DNA of 64,000 bases from Pseudofabraea citricarpa (Eukaryota > Ascomycota > Leotiomycetes > Helotiales > Dermateaceae), in assembly GCA_029641185.1 (NCBI GenBank), contig JAPWGK010000009.1, positions 1,066,501-1,130,500 of the forward strand, in the 5' to 3' direction. Numbering within the stretch: position 1 is the first letter of the stretch; every line of letters starts with the position of its first letter. Shown in pieces: positions 1 through 11,050 of this stretch. Position numbers and translations under genes: made by a program. The notes under the pieces are model-generated. The model had not been told where the DNA came from and made no database searches. It worked only from the letters and a program-made list of their open reading frames with translations.

Positions 1-38
1 GTTAGCAAATGAAACTTGAAGAGACAAATACTTACCAG

Positions 39-991
39 GACAACAGACAATGAAAGCCAAACGAAACGAGGAGGAGCTGGAAGATGCCAGAACGAAAATG
101 CCTACTTTCCAACAAGAACTTGCAGAGCAAAAGGCTCAGCTTGACGGCCTTCGACGTCGTGCTGAGGATGCCGAGCAAGCACTAGCCCAAGCTAAAGCTG
201 GATTTGAGCGAGAAAAGGAAGGTTGGAAAGCAGAAATGCAGCAACGCATTGATGAGGAAAGCCAGAAGATGCAGTACGAGCCTTCTGGTCCCGGCTCAAT
301 CATGCATGCCCGAGCAGAATCACCTGTAACCTCCTCCCGCAGGGGGCTTACATCTGAGTTCCTAGGCTTGCAAAATCTGCAGATGAGAAGGGCCTCAGGA
401 CGTTCGATCAATGGCGATGTTCCCCCCTCAGAGAGATTTATGGGAAGAAGACCTTCTGTACAACCTATTCTCCGATCATCTGGCCGTGCAACTCCTTCAA
501 GACAAGATTCATCACTGTCACTTAGGACAAATGGCGAGGTTCCAGATACGCCATCTATTCATACCATGGACCATGACGACTTTTTCGAAAGAACTGAATC
601 ACCAACATCGCCACATCAAACTATCAACGATATGGTTTCTGCTTCAACAGCAGCAGCTGGACCATCAGTCCAGTTGGTTGAGCGTATGAGTTCAGCCGTT
701 AGGCGCTTAGAGAGCGAGAAAGTGGCTACCAAGGAAGATCTTGCACGCTTATCTGCTCAACGTGACGAGGCTAGGGCTCAAATTGTTGCACTTATGCGCG
801 AGGTTGAAGCAAAAAGAGCTGCTGATAGTAAGGTTGCGGAATTGGAAGCAGAAATAAAGGATATTAACGCGAGATACCAAACGACATTAGAGATGTTGGG
901 CGAGAAGAGTGAACAGGTTGATGAGCTGCGAAGCGATATTGACGATATCAAGGCGATGTATCGGGAGTTGGTAGAAAGGACGGTCAAGTGA
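39..991 (+). CDS. TMF1/Sgm1-like golgin, C-terminal part (5' truncated by window edge)
   Basis: Likely a Golgi coiled-coil tether related to TMF1 and yeast Sgm1, which bind Rab6/Ypt6-type GTPases. The visible part has a charged coiled coil, a Ser/Pro-rich low-complexity linker, then a C-terminal coiled coil from about residue 205 of the visible portion (ERMSSAVRRLESEK to RELVERTVK). That last segment resembles the TMF TATA-binding-domain family, which ends fungal Sgm1-like proteins in this way. The frame is open back to a candidate intron acceptor (CCAG) just before position 39, and an in-frame TGA at 17-19 rules out a continuous exon further upstream. This is therefore the last exon of a longer gene, and the first ATG at 50 is probably internal. 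The stop is at 989-991. Family assignment rests on coiled-coil pattern and the C-terminal motif, so it is moderately sure. Confidence 0.7.
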
Positions 992-1169
992 AATCAAGTA
1001 TTGAAGGGTGACAGAGGTAGAGCTTAGAAATCTGGCAGTAGTTTATGTACTAGAAGCCCCTTCCACCCTTTCTCAAATTAAGAGAGCTGAGCTTTTACCC
1101 ATTTGGCCAGAGCAAGGGTTCTGGTTTTTGTATGACTATCTTGATTCCTATTACACTGTTATCAATACA

Positions 1170-2297
1170 TTATGTTACAATTTCTATGCCTTCCTGTTCC
1201 GCATGCTGCAAGATGAATTTCTTTACCTGGTGAAAGTTAGCTCACTCGTTTTCGTTTTTAGGGCAGGGAAAAGGAATAAGTACCGCTGAATCCGGTGCTA
1301 AATCCATAGCTAGACATCCATCGTTATCCCTCTTCTCTGTCGCAGCACCTGCCTTTAGCAGAGCGACGGCAGTATCACCTATATACATTTATCAGAAACC
1401 AAAAGGCAATATAATTAGACGGCAAAGAACTTGCCATGTCCTTCAGCAATAGCATGATGTAGAGGCGTTTGGCCAGCTATATCAGAGGAATCTTTCGGAC
1501 TCCTGTACTTGAGGAGCAGCTCGACCATTGGCGTAGACCCGACTGCGGCTGCTCGATGGATCGCGTATTGGCCGCGCTTATCCTTGGCTCTGGCCGTCGC
1601 AGCTGGTTTGGCTTCCAGAAGACGTCGAGCAATATCTAGATTGTTCTTCGACGCGGTGAAATGGAGAGCGGTCTGTTTTTCCTCACTTTTAGTATTGAAA
1701 GATGCTTGTTGAGTGGTGATGGTGTGCTACACTTACTTGGCCGTTGTAGTCTGGATCTTGGTTAGTATTGATTGAAGTTTGGGGGTTTCGGGGTTTTTAC
1801 TTTGACTATTGACATCTGCCCCTTTACGCAGAAGGAGATCGACGAGCCCATCGCCTTCCTTGAGGCTTACGGCTATCATTAATGGCGTCCATCCGGATGC
1901 ATCCTTTCGCCGAGTGAGCTTTTGGAAAAACCATGAAAAAGTAATGAAGATAATAACCTACTTGAACATCGGGATCAAAGTCCTTCAGTGCGGCTAATTG
2001 AATGGCAATATCGAGGTGACCATACGAGACGGCCCAGTGGATTGGTAGTCGCTCATCCTCGTCTTTCCGCGTTGCTAGCTTGGGGTTCGCCTGGTGGGTT
2101 TGGTGAGTATGCTGTATCTTTGAAACTTCAAAAGGCGATGAATACGTACACTCAGAAGTGACTCTACGACGATGGCTAATGTGGTGGTCAGCGATGCTAG
2201 ATATGTGGGTTCTTCTGCTTCGAAGTCACTTACTCTTGCCATCACGGGCAGCCTCGTGTAGAGCGAATTTAGAAGGTTTCTCTTCGGTGCTCGTCAT
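1170..2297 (-). CDS. NAS6: Nas6/gankyrin-like 26S proteasome assembly chaperone (ankyrin repeats)
   Basis: Eight exons (2297-2234, 2175-2150, 2090-1962, 1918-1801, 1750-1737, 1672-1435, 1378-1284, 1226-1170) give 246 aa. The protein is a run of ankyrin repeats with repeated TPLH/ALHF-type helices (LPIHWAVSYGH, TALHFTASKNN, TPLHHAIAEGHG) and the Nas6 start FALHEAARDGK. Nas6 (PSMD10, gankyrin) binds the C-domain of Rpt3 during assembly of the 19S base. Exon 5 is only 14 nt. The intron at 1434-1379 has a GC donor (G|GCAAGT); reading through it stops after GHGKFFAV, while splicing restores the last repeat and the tail LAPDSAVKKFILQHAEQEG. The gene diverges from PRP46 across 320 bp. Another proteasome gene, RPT5, lies 13 kb away. 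Overlapping short ORFs on the plus strand are shadows. Confidence 0.9.
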
Positions 2298-2617
2298 TTC
2301 TAAAGATGTGATTTTTATGGCGTCTCAATTCAAATGGATTAAATTATGATGTCGTAGCAAAAATGTCAAAGTATTTGCCTGGTGTGTAAAATTTGTGGAT
2401 AGTTCAGGAGGTGGTGTTGAAGAAAGTCAGAGGAAGGCAGGAGGCTGCCATGCTCAATCGTCACAGCCATCATCACGTGGTTTGGCAACCGGCTCCAATT
2501 TTCAGCCTCGCGATGCTTTCGAGGATGGGAATCGCGTCGCATTCAACTTTTTTCCAGCTCAAGCTCCGATTCAGCGACCACGACCTCGTTAGCCATTAAA
2601 AAGGGCTAGCCGCGATT
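2298..2617. promoter_or_regulatory. Divergent NAS6/PRP46 intergenic promoter
   Basis: This 320-bp space separates the two start codons and must carry both promoters. It contains one CACGTG palindrome at 2474-2479, followed by GGTTTGGCAACC. I saw no exact copy of the yeast proteasome element GGTGGCAAA. Functional assignment of the palindrome is inference. Confidence 0.5.
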
Positions 2618-4131
2618 ATGACTACCGTGGAGAATGCCAGCGATCCAGCGGCGCATATCAAGACCCTCATACAACAAAATGCGAAAAGATCCAGATCAAT
2701 CTTTGCAGAAGGGCAGACGGCGGAGGCGAAACCTACGACAGAGGTAGCAGACCGTGTGGGACTCGTCGCTCGCATACATTCAGAGTATGATCATGTTCGC
2801 GAGTTACCGCCTGCTCTCGCAGCAAAACAAGCCAATGCGGCGGGCAGTCGCAAGAAGAAAGCAAAGGCACAGCAGGCAGACGAAAGCGATGCAACTGAGA
2901 CCCGGACAGCCAGACTTATAGAGGGAGTGCCTACGAAGAATCAGGGCGGACCCAGCACTACATCTACGGCATTGACACTTCTTCGAGGTCAGGGATCTAC
3001 AGGAAACGTGCCACCGAATGCCAATGGACCAACACCCCAAAAACAACTACCGTCCTCGAGTCTTGTTCGCAAGCAGTCGGTTGTACCAATCAAGCCCGAA
3101 TGGCATGCTCCTTGGAAACTGATGCGAGTTATTTCTGGTCATCTGGGTTGGGTGAGGAGTTTGGCTGTCGAGCCAAAGAACAACTGGTTTGCTAGCGGAG
3201 CGGGAGATAGAACGATTAAGATTTGGGATCTCGCGAGTGGCCAGTTGAGAGTGACATTGACTGGCCATATTTCGACAGTCAGAGGTTTGGCAGTGTCGTC
3301 TAGACATCCATACCTCTTCTCGTGTGGTGAGGATAAGATGGTCAAGTGCTGGGACCTGGAGACGAATAAGGTCATCAGGCATTACCATGGACATCTCAGT
3401 GGTGTCTATACTTTAGCAATTCACCCGACTTTAGATGTGTTGGTCACTGGTGGTCGCGATGGTGTTGCTAGAGTTTGGGACATGAGGACGCGAAGCAACG
3501 TCCATGTATTGGCAGGGCATAAGGGCACAGTTTCTGATCTCAAGTGTCAGGAAGCTGATCCTCAAGTTATTACATCCTCGCTCGATTCAACAGTACGACT
3601 TTGGGATTTAGCTGCTGGCAAAACCATGGCTGCCTTAACACATCACAAGAAAGGTGTGCGAGCTCTAGCAGTCCATCCAAAGGAGTTCACATTCGCTAGT
3701 GGCAGTACCGGAAGCATCAAACAGTGGAAGTGTCCCGAGGGAGCTTTTATGCAGAATTTCGACGGCCACAACTCTATTATCAATACTTTATCTGTCAACG
3801 AAGATAACGTGTTATTCTCGGGAGGTGATAATGGATCGATGAGTTTCTGGGACTGGAAGTCCGGCCACAGATACCAGTCTCTGGATACCACAGCTCAACC
3901 GGGGTCTCTCGATGCTGAGACAGGCATTATGAGTTCTACATACGATGTTACCGGACTTCGATTGATTTGCGGAGAAGCAGACAAGACCAGTAAGCAAACC
4001 TAATAAACACCACAAATATGTACCAAGAACTAACACTTTTATCAGTCAAAATATGGAAACAAGACGAAACAGCAACGCCTGAAACTCATCCTCTAGAGTG
4101 GAAGCCAACGCTAGGAAGACAAAAGTTCTGA
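2618..4131 (+). CDS. PRP46: Pre-mRNA-splicing factor Prp46/PRL1 (WD40)
   Basis: Two exons (2618-3989, 4046-4131) encode 485 aa. A charged N-terminal region of about 165 residues precedes seven WD40 repeats, with typical HxxxV...WD units such as [35 protein letters not shown] and [15 protein letters not shown]. This is the Prp46/PRL1/PLRG1 family, a core subunit of the Prp19-associated (NTC) spliceosome complex in the nucleus. The last exon supplies [19 protein letters not shown] and the conserved tail KPTLGRQKF. The intron (3990-4045) is standard GTAAGC to TCAG, with CTAAC upstream of the acceptor; without splicing the protein would end at SKQT after losing the last blade strand. Family call is secure. 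Confidence 0.95.
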
Positions 4132-4281
4132 AGGGTCTAGATGAAAAGGAAATCACGTAGTCAAGCATGGTTGGGCGAATGGCGTAATCAAGGATATCAG
4201 GAATTTTGATTGATGAATATAGTAGTCCTTGAAATTAGGTATGCCTCAAAGGGGGATAAGGTACCATTACAAAATTGTATA

Positions 4282-6793
4282 CTAGACCGAGAATCCAAGA
4301 CTCTTAATATCTGGATCTTCCTTAAACGCTAGCTTGATATCATCCTCACCGATGGTCAAGCGAATCTTACCTGTGCGATCGGCTTTCCGAGCTTCCAACC
4401 CTATAATCCCCGCATCCATAAGATCTATCGCTGATGTGCCCATGGATATGATCCGAGGAGCCTTGATTGATTTGACCTGTGGGACCTTCCTTCTTGCAAC
4501 ATCAAAATCATCTCGCAGCAAGAACCCAATCATATTACTTCCTGTATCCATCTTAGCCATCTGCTTCGCTTTATCGAGCACATCTCCCAAAATACTCTCT
4601 GCAAGGCCCGTCTGGCGCGTCTTAGTGAGAAGGGCCGCGAGAAGCACTTTTGAAGAGAACGGTAGACTGCGTAGATACTGTTGCAGCGGGCTCGTGGTCG
4701 CTTCATTAATTGCTCGCTTGACGGTAGCAATGGTTACCTTCCCGAGAGACTTGATGTGCTTGCCAGTTTTGGAGGGCGTGCCCGGAAATGCCACGCCTGC
4801 TTCTAGACTATCTGCTTCAGCGAGCTCGACGGCTCGTCGGCAGATGTCGAGGGCTCGTCGTGCGTCGCCGCTCACGGCCGCTACTTTTCGACTTGCAAAT
4901 TGCACGGCGTCTGGGTCCACGATATTCCCCGGTACGCCCTCTAGACGGGATTGGATGATTCGCATTAGTTGCTCGTGGGTATATCCAGGGAATGTTATTC
5001 TTGTCAAGCCTGTTGTGTGGTTAGATAATTCGTTATTGGGACGGAAGGTTTTCGGACTTACCAAGACGACTGCTAATTTTATTACTGAGTGTTCTTTCTG
5101 GTAGATCCATAGTGTTTGCTACAGCGAGGACGATCAACCTGCTATGTCGTAGACCTGGCCAGTTAAAGAAATTATACATGACACTTTGATTTTTAGTTAC
5201 AAGTTGATCCAACTCATCCATCAGCACCACACACGGTACTCGCCGAGGGTTTGGATTATTGAACTCTCGCTCAAGAAGATCTAATGCGTGCGAAGGGCTA
5301 ACACGATCACCTTTCAGTGCTTCCCATAGTAATGAATAAGACTGATGCGGGTCTGTCACTTTCATACCGTTGATCTCTACGAATATGAAATCATCCAGCT
5401 CATCAGCCATGACAGATGCATTCAATTGAGCAACTACTTCTCGCACTGTGGCCGTCTTCCCAGTACCTGGAGTTCCAGATATGTATATACAGGCTCCAGA
5501 ACCATCGGAGATAGCAGCTTCGAGATGTGAGTAAACCGAGCCGAATTCGTCTTCGCGGCAGGGAAGGGAGGTGGGAACAGATGATACGTGAAGTCGTGAT
5601 CTTGCTGCTTGGAATGGCGAAGCATTTATGTGGCCAGGAGAGAGCATACGGGTTCCTAAAGGTGTAAATTCTAGAGCTTTCTTTACACTCATTCTAGATC
5701 TACGTTAGCATTTTAAATCTGGCACAGTATTTTAAAATACCTTACCTTTTATGACTTGGAGTAAGTAACTTGGCAGGCGTTCGAGGCTTTGTGGGAGTCA
5801 TGGCCGAAGTCTTGTATTTCTTGCGTGGAGTTTGTAGGAGATTTTCATCAAAGTTATCTGCAAAAACAAACCCATCGTCTTCTTCTCGTGGTCTGGCAGC
5901 TCTTTTCCTCTTGGTGGCCTTGGTCTCGTCTTGCAGCCATTGCAACAGAGCATCCTTGTCTTCCTCAGTGCCATGATATTTTTCTTCCCAATCGAATTCG
6001 GCTGTATAGGTTGTGGTTCGAGTATTGCAGCCTCGGCGACACAGATAAGTCTTGCCATATGCGCTTGACTTTCGTGGAATCTGCCCAGTTGGAAATTGGG
6101 CCTCGAACGTCTTGGCTGATAGTATTGTAGCTTTACCATTAATGGACCCCAGGGAATTGATATCAATTGCAGGAGTAATGTATAACTCATGCTAGATGCT
6201 TCAAAGTCAAAAAAAGATTCCTTCATTCTTGGTGGATATCGTACCTGTATAAAGTCTGATCTTTTCTTCACACCTGCTCGGACTTCCTTTTCGGACGAAA
6301 ACCACATAAATTTGGCTGACTTCTCATCTTCTTCCTCATCATTAAGAAACTCGCTGATTATCCCGACCCAAGCTTCATTTGTGCCTTCAGCCGTCAAAAG
6401 TACACACTCGCCCAGAGCATACTCCAGCTTCCCTTTCCTCGCTCCAATTATTTTTTCTTCTTGCTTTTTCGGCGCATGCCTGCTACTCCTACGGCCCTTT
6501 CTTGTGGATTCTTCGGCTGTATCCTCTTCAGGCACATCATCTTCTATGCTGCCTTGCTCATCCTCTTTCCTCGATTCGTAGATCCACTCCCAGTCGCGTT
6601 CTGCATCGGTCGAGTCGTCTCCAGACTCATCGCTGGCAGGTACTTCCCCCGAAAGGTATCTCCGGGCCTGCTGCGCTTTCTGCGTGCGTTTCTGCTGAGG
6701 AGTGAGAGCTTTGCTCTCGTGAGGCATCGTGGATGTTGATATGTATTCTTGTATATCTAATTCAAGGGTTGGACTCGGCTCTCGGTGAAGCAT
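4282..6793 (-). CDS. ORC1: Origin recognition complex subunit 1
   Basis: Four exons (6793-6245, 6191-5746, 5693-5062, 5009-4282) encode 784 aa. The order is an acidic/basic N-terminus, a BAH domain (about 95-265, starting IIGARKGKLEYALGECVLL), a disordered basic linker (KKYKTSAMTPTKPRTPAK), then an AAA+ ATPase with Walker A GTPGTGKT near 405 and Walker B VVLMDELDQL, sensor-region VLAVANTMDLPERTL, and a C-terminal winged-helix region. Orc1 is the ATP-binding subunit that marks replication origins and helps load Cdc6 and MCM; its BAH domain binds nucleosomes. Each exon junction preserves frame (phases 0, 2, 1). An alternative start is the ATG at 6727 (MPHESK). A 256-aa open frame on the opposite strand over the last exon is a codon-bias shadow. 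Confidence 0.94.
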
Positions 6794-7698
6794 TGACGCG
6801 ACCGTGAATTTTCGTGTTTGGGTTGTCGCTTAGAGTAGCGAACAATATTTAAGGGGTAAGGGGGCAGAGTAACTTCTTCATATAAACAGCCGAGACAATA
6901 GACTATGTGAACAAAGATCAAGCAGGTTCATGTAGAGGCAGCAACACGTTAATGAAAATATATGAGATCAGCAGAATTTCTGCTCTCATCAAAAGTACTG
7001 GAACCTTCGGGTGCCAAATTAAATTATGCAGAAGTGTAAATATCAATCTGCGATAGTATACGACGTAAGTTAGCTCTGGGGTACTCTATATACAATTTAT
7101 GCCATGAGTAAGGCCAGACCGAATTATTCGTAGATTTGAGACATAGGCAAGAAAATTTCGCAGTGATTCCCTTTGTGTGCTAGTAGGATGTGAATTGTCG
7201 TTTGAGGAAGAACGTCATGGTCTGGATAGAAGAGGTCGGGATTGAAGATAGACGGTGGATTTGTAACAGTGTACTTAATTACTGTAATGTCATGTAAGTT
7301 TGTTCTACTCTGTGTACATTAAAGACGCCATAGGCTGGCTTCCTGGTTCGCTAGCTCCTGCAGCAACCCGAGCTAAAATCCACTTACTACAGGCATCTCC
7401 GACACACCTTCCTCCCTACTTTAACAACTTCACATCCCAACTTAACTTCCACAATACAACGTTCTTACAAGTTAATGGGAACACGGGCAGGTCATTCCTT
7501 CTCGTTACATATTGTTTGAGAGGTTTCTTCATTCTCTATTCCTTCACTCGCGTTGGCAAGGCACTCGCGTTGGCAAGATCTGCGTTTGACGACGTTGCGT
7601 TTCTCGGAGGTGCGTTTTGGATTTGGATCTTATTCTTCTAAGCCCGAGCATCATCTAATCAGCTTTCCAAGAACATAAGGCACCGGAGTGTCTCGAAT
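6794..7698. other. Intergenic region between divergent ORC1 and a conserved unknown gene
   Basis: This is about 0.9 kb between two divergent starts, so both promoters lie here. There is a 342-nt open frame at 7300-7641 without an ATG start and without recognisable content; I regard it as chance. No repeat, RNA gene or mobile element is visible. Confidence 0.4.
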
Positions 7699-10173
7699 AT
7701 GGAGCTAAACAAGATGAGCCATGCTCAGCGGGGAGGTCTGGTTGACAATGTGATGGAGTAAGTAACAGTTGCCTCCAAACCTCAAACACCAACTCTAACA
7801 GCACCATAGTTACGAGATAACCAATTCTCGTGGTAAGTAACATAATATTGGCTATAAATTCTTTACTGACTCAGCCTAGAATGGATGTCTTATGATGATG
7901 ATGAATCTGAGACATCTTCTCGTTCAGGTTCAGGTTCTACAAATCCACCAATCACCAAACCTGAAGCACCTCAAGCCACGCAATCTTTCCAAGAAAGCAA
8001 GCTCATTGATGATGAGGTTGTTGAGGATGTTAGAGAAAATCTGGTTGGACCTAAAGATCTTCTCAACAAGAATGTCGAAAATGGTCCTTCTCAAGTTGAG
8101 CCTCCCGTCGGATTTCCAGGATTATCTACAAATGGACGAGTAGTTTCCAATGGTTTGAAGACCGAGCAGCCTAAGACCGAGCAGCTAAAGATTGGTATGT
8201 AGTATATAGTGCATCATTGTATTTCCCCTTCAGCTAATGCTTCGAAAAGCGAATGTCCATGGATATTCTACTCTTGCTAGGGTGGATGCCCCAACAATTA
8301 CTCATGGATCATCCGATTTACTACAGACACCACAAAATCAAGGCAGAGTATCAAATCCAACCCAAAATATCCTGGCCTCGTCTGTTGGTAGACCTAGATA
8401 CCAAGCACCACAAAACTCGTCAGTGCGTTCCTATCACAAGAAAAGCTCAAAGAACCAGCAAAAAAAAGGCCCCGAATGGGCAGGTCCACCAGTGCTGGTA
8501 AAAGCCAAGGAGGCGGCAGCCAAGATGGAGAAGGAAATAAATGAAAAATACAGAGCGCAATACCTTTCTCCACTTGACAAGAGTATTAGCGTCGCAGGTG
8601 TTGTATGCCTAGACTCATTCTCTCTTTTGTCCTCGTAGATGGGCTAACACTCTTAGGGATATTATCTTTGGTCAGAGTCAACCGACGCTCCTGCGTTGCT
8701 TGGTCCTTGCTTAGAGGATCTGAACCAGATCAGACTAACCTACCACGTCTTTATCGAGCTGGATGACAAACGAAGATCTCTTGAGATTAGCTCATTGTCT
8801 ACTTCTCGTGCAACTTCTGACATTGTCAATGCCATCAAAGCAATTAGACAAGCTATTCTAACTTCGAAGGTTGCGTACCAGAGATCGGCCCCGAACTACA
8901 TAGTCGTACCGCCACCTTCAAAGCTGTATAGGGAAACGGTTGAGCCAATCTTTGTTGAAGGTTCTTCTACCACGATCAAGGAATTGAGACTGTGCGGAGA
9001 AGAGCTTGCTCGTCACGAAATAACCAAGTACGATTCCAAGCGTGACAAGCAGCTTAAAGATAATGTACAGCTTCTCAAGAGTCATCTCATCAAAAATTTG
9101 TCTACTCTGAGCCCCCTCAGAACTTGGATGCGAATGCGAGTGAACTTCGGTCACCTTAAGCTTTTGAATTCGACAAAGGGCCTTCATGAAAAGAAGTTTA
9201 ACGTCGACAATGTTCGGACTATGATGTCTTCCAATCGCTTCCGAGGACAGTTTGACAAGAAGTAGGTTAAGAAGTGTATAGTCTCACCTGTTATATCTAG
9301 CTAATACTCAATAGGATTGGCGATGCAGAGGTTGCTATGACCGCAATCAAGAACATTCTTGAGCAAGATAAGATCTTCTCATTGATCGAACTTAGCGAAG
9401 GGGGCGTTAAAGAATACAAGAGTAGACATACTGAGGTTATCTTCATCAAGACACCTGATGGCCAGAGACGTCGTGTGGAAGCTGAGGTTGACATAGTTGA
9501 TGATTGGAGTGGAATTAATGCCAAGGATAAGCCGGAGGAGAAGAAGATCAAGTTGGGATTTCAAATTGGTGGCATCAAGCTCTTCCACGATGACAAGCGA
9601 AACAAGTTATTGGAGACGACAGCATTTGATTTCCAACAGTGAGTACTTCCCTCGTCGATTATACGAAAGACAAGCTAATGTACTCGAAGTGAACTCCACT
9701 GGAACCTCGATGTTGTCACGGATAGTTCGATCGCGGAGATTCCATCGGCTGTGTATGCACTCGTTGAGAGCAGTGTATCAACAAATACTGAAGCACGTCG
9801 CGACAAGATGAACCTAATTTATCCGGCTGTTTCACCAGTTGAGAGTTTTGGTTCAGGAATTCAGGTTGAAGCAGTTGTCCTCAAGACTGTATCAGCATTC
9901 CCACTGAAGGACTCAAGCTATATTGTAGAAGTCACTATTTACAGAAAGTGGCCAGGATGCAAGACACAGCCTGAACCAGAGACTTCTTGCGCCATCTCCA
10001 TGAGAAACTCTCGTTGGGACAGCGCCATGGAGTCAGTCGAGAACAGCTTGCAAGAGCGGGACTGGCAACCAAACCTCGAAGACTTCTTTCCTGCTGGACC
10101 TGGTGGAGATGGATTTAACGATCTCGTCGACCAAATCGAACGTATTCGAGACATTTTAACCGCAAAGTCATAA
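7699..10173 (+). CDS. Conserved fungal protein of unknown function, 720 aa
   Basis: Seven exons (7699-7757, 7810-7832, 7880-8194, 8250-8602, 8657-9261, 9315-9638, 9690-10173) join in frame into 720 aa; exon 2 is only 23 nt. The first 150 residues are Ser/Pro/Gln-rich and disordered. From about residue 190 the protein is basic and structured (KGPEWAGPPVLVKAKEAA, LSPLDKSISVAGV). It continues through an alpha/beta segment (TYHVFIELDDKRRSLEIS, SDIVNAIKAIRQAIL) that looks RNA-binding-like (KH-like) and a long C-terminal region ending QIERIRDILTAKS. I do not recognise a named family with confidence; it may belong to one of the large fungal DUF families. No transmembrane segment or signal peptide is visible. 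Well-behaved introns and codon use argue for a real gene. It converges on PFD5 with 123 bp between stops. Function unknown. Confidence 0.85.
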
Positions 10174-10296
10174 GTCAACAATCACCGAATCCTGCGAATC
10201 CTGAGAATGATCTTGAGTTTACTCTTTGACATTAAGAAGGGGATATGTCTGGCGTATTGATGTATGGAATATGTGGGTATTTTCGTTGTTTGGTTT

Positions 10297-11050
10297 TTAA
10301 GCCGTAGCTGTAGCGGAAGCACCTGCTCCAGAACTAAGTACCTTCTGTCGAAGTACTGTGGAGTCATGTAATTAGCAATACGAATGAATGATCAAGTATT
10401 TGAAAAACTCACCATCCTCAACAAGCCTCAAGTTATTGGATTTGCCTTGAACTATGCTCTCCAGGTCCTTCAAATTATTTCCCAGTTCCTCAACCTTGGC
10501 CTCATAAAACTTGGTAGCATCCTTGGTACTCTATGCAGAGAGGTTAAGTTCCTTATTTTTTCCCCTTGATGCAACGAGGCTCATCGTACCTTTTCAACAT
10601 AAAATCCGGTGCCCACATCAACAATAACATTTTCCGGGTCTGCCAAAGTTCCAGGCACGTATAATGAGGTCGTCAATGGTACCAGAATAGGTTTGCCTGT
10701 ATTGTTATAGTATCAATACCAGCATCGGCACCTGCCATGGAGAAAAAGCAGAGCCACTATCATCCACTATTGAATGCGACCTACCTTCAATTTTCGGCGT
10801 CACTCCAGCGCCTATTGATCGCAAACACTCGCGGAACTTGGCTTGCGCAGCGCGCAGCTGTTGGAAGGAACCCGTAAGGTGCTCAATCTCATCGTCCAGC
10901 TGTTTCTTGACTTGGCTAAGCTGCTGTGTGGAGAGCGTCTCGAGGCTTACTGTATTTGATTATCAGAAAGAGTCTTCCTCTCATAGCCACCCACTAGACG
11001 TATGCTAGCTTACCGGTCTGCCCTTGGCCTTGTGCTTTGGAAGTCGACAT
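10297..11050 (-). CDS. PFD5: Prefoldin subunit 5 (Gim5)
   Basis: Five exons (11050-11014, 10949-10785, 10696-10590, 10530-10413, 10355-10297) encode 161 aa. The alpha-class prefoldin layout is clear: an N-terminal helix ([28 protein letters not shown] in two parts, then FRECLRS), a central beta hairpin pair ([31 protein letters not shown]) and a C-terminal coiled coil ([20 protein letters not shown]). Prefoldin is a cytosolic hexameric jellyfish-shaped chaperone that hands actin and tubulin to the TRiC/CCT chaperonin. All junctions keep frame. Length matches the family. A G-rich minisatellite lies about 160 bp upstream of its start in the divergent promoter shared with IML2. Confidence 0.93.

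Noticed and set aside
4334..5104. 256-aa plus-strand open frame opposite ORC1
   Set aside because: No recognisable content; it mirrors the ORC1 AAA+ exon and runs into its intron.
7300..7641. 113-codon open frame in the ORC1 upstream region
   Set aside because: No ATG start, no motif, and located where a divergent promoter is expected.
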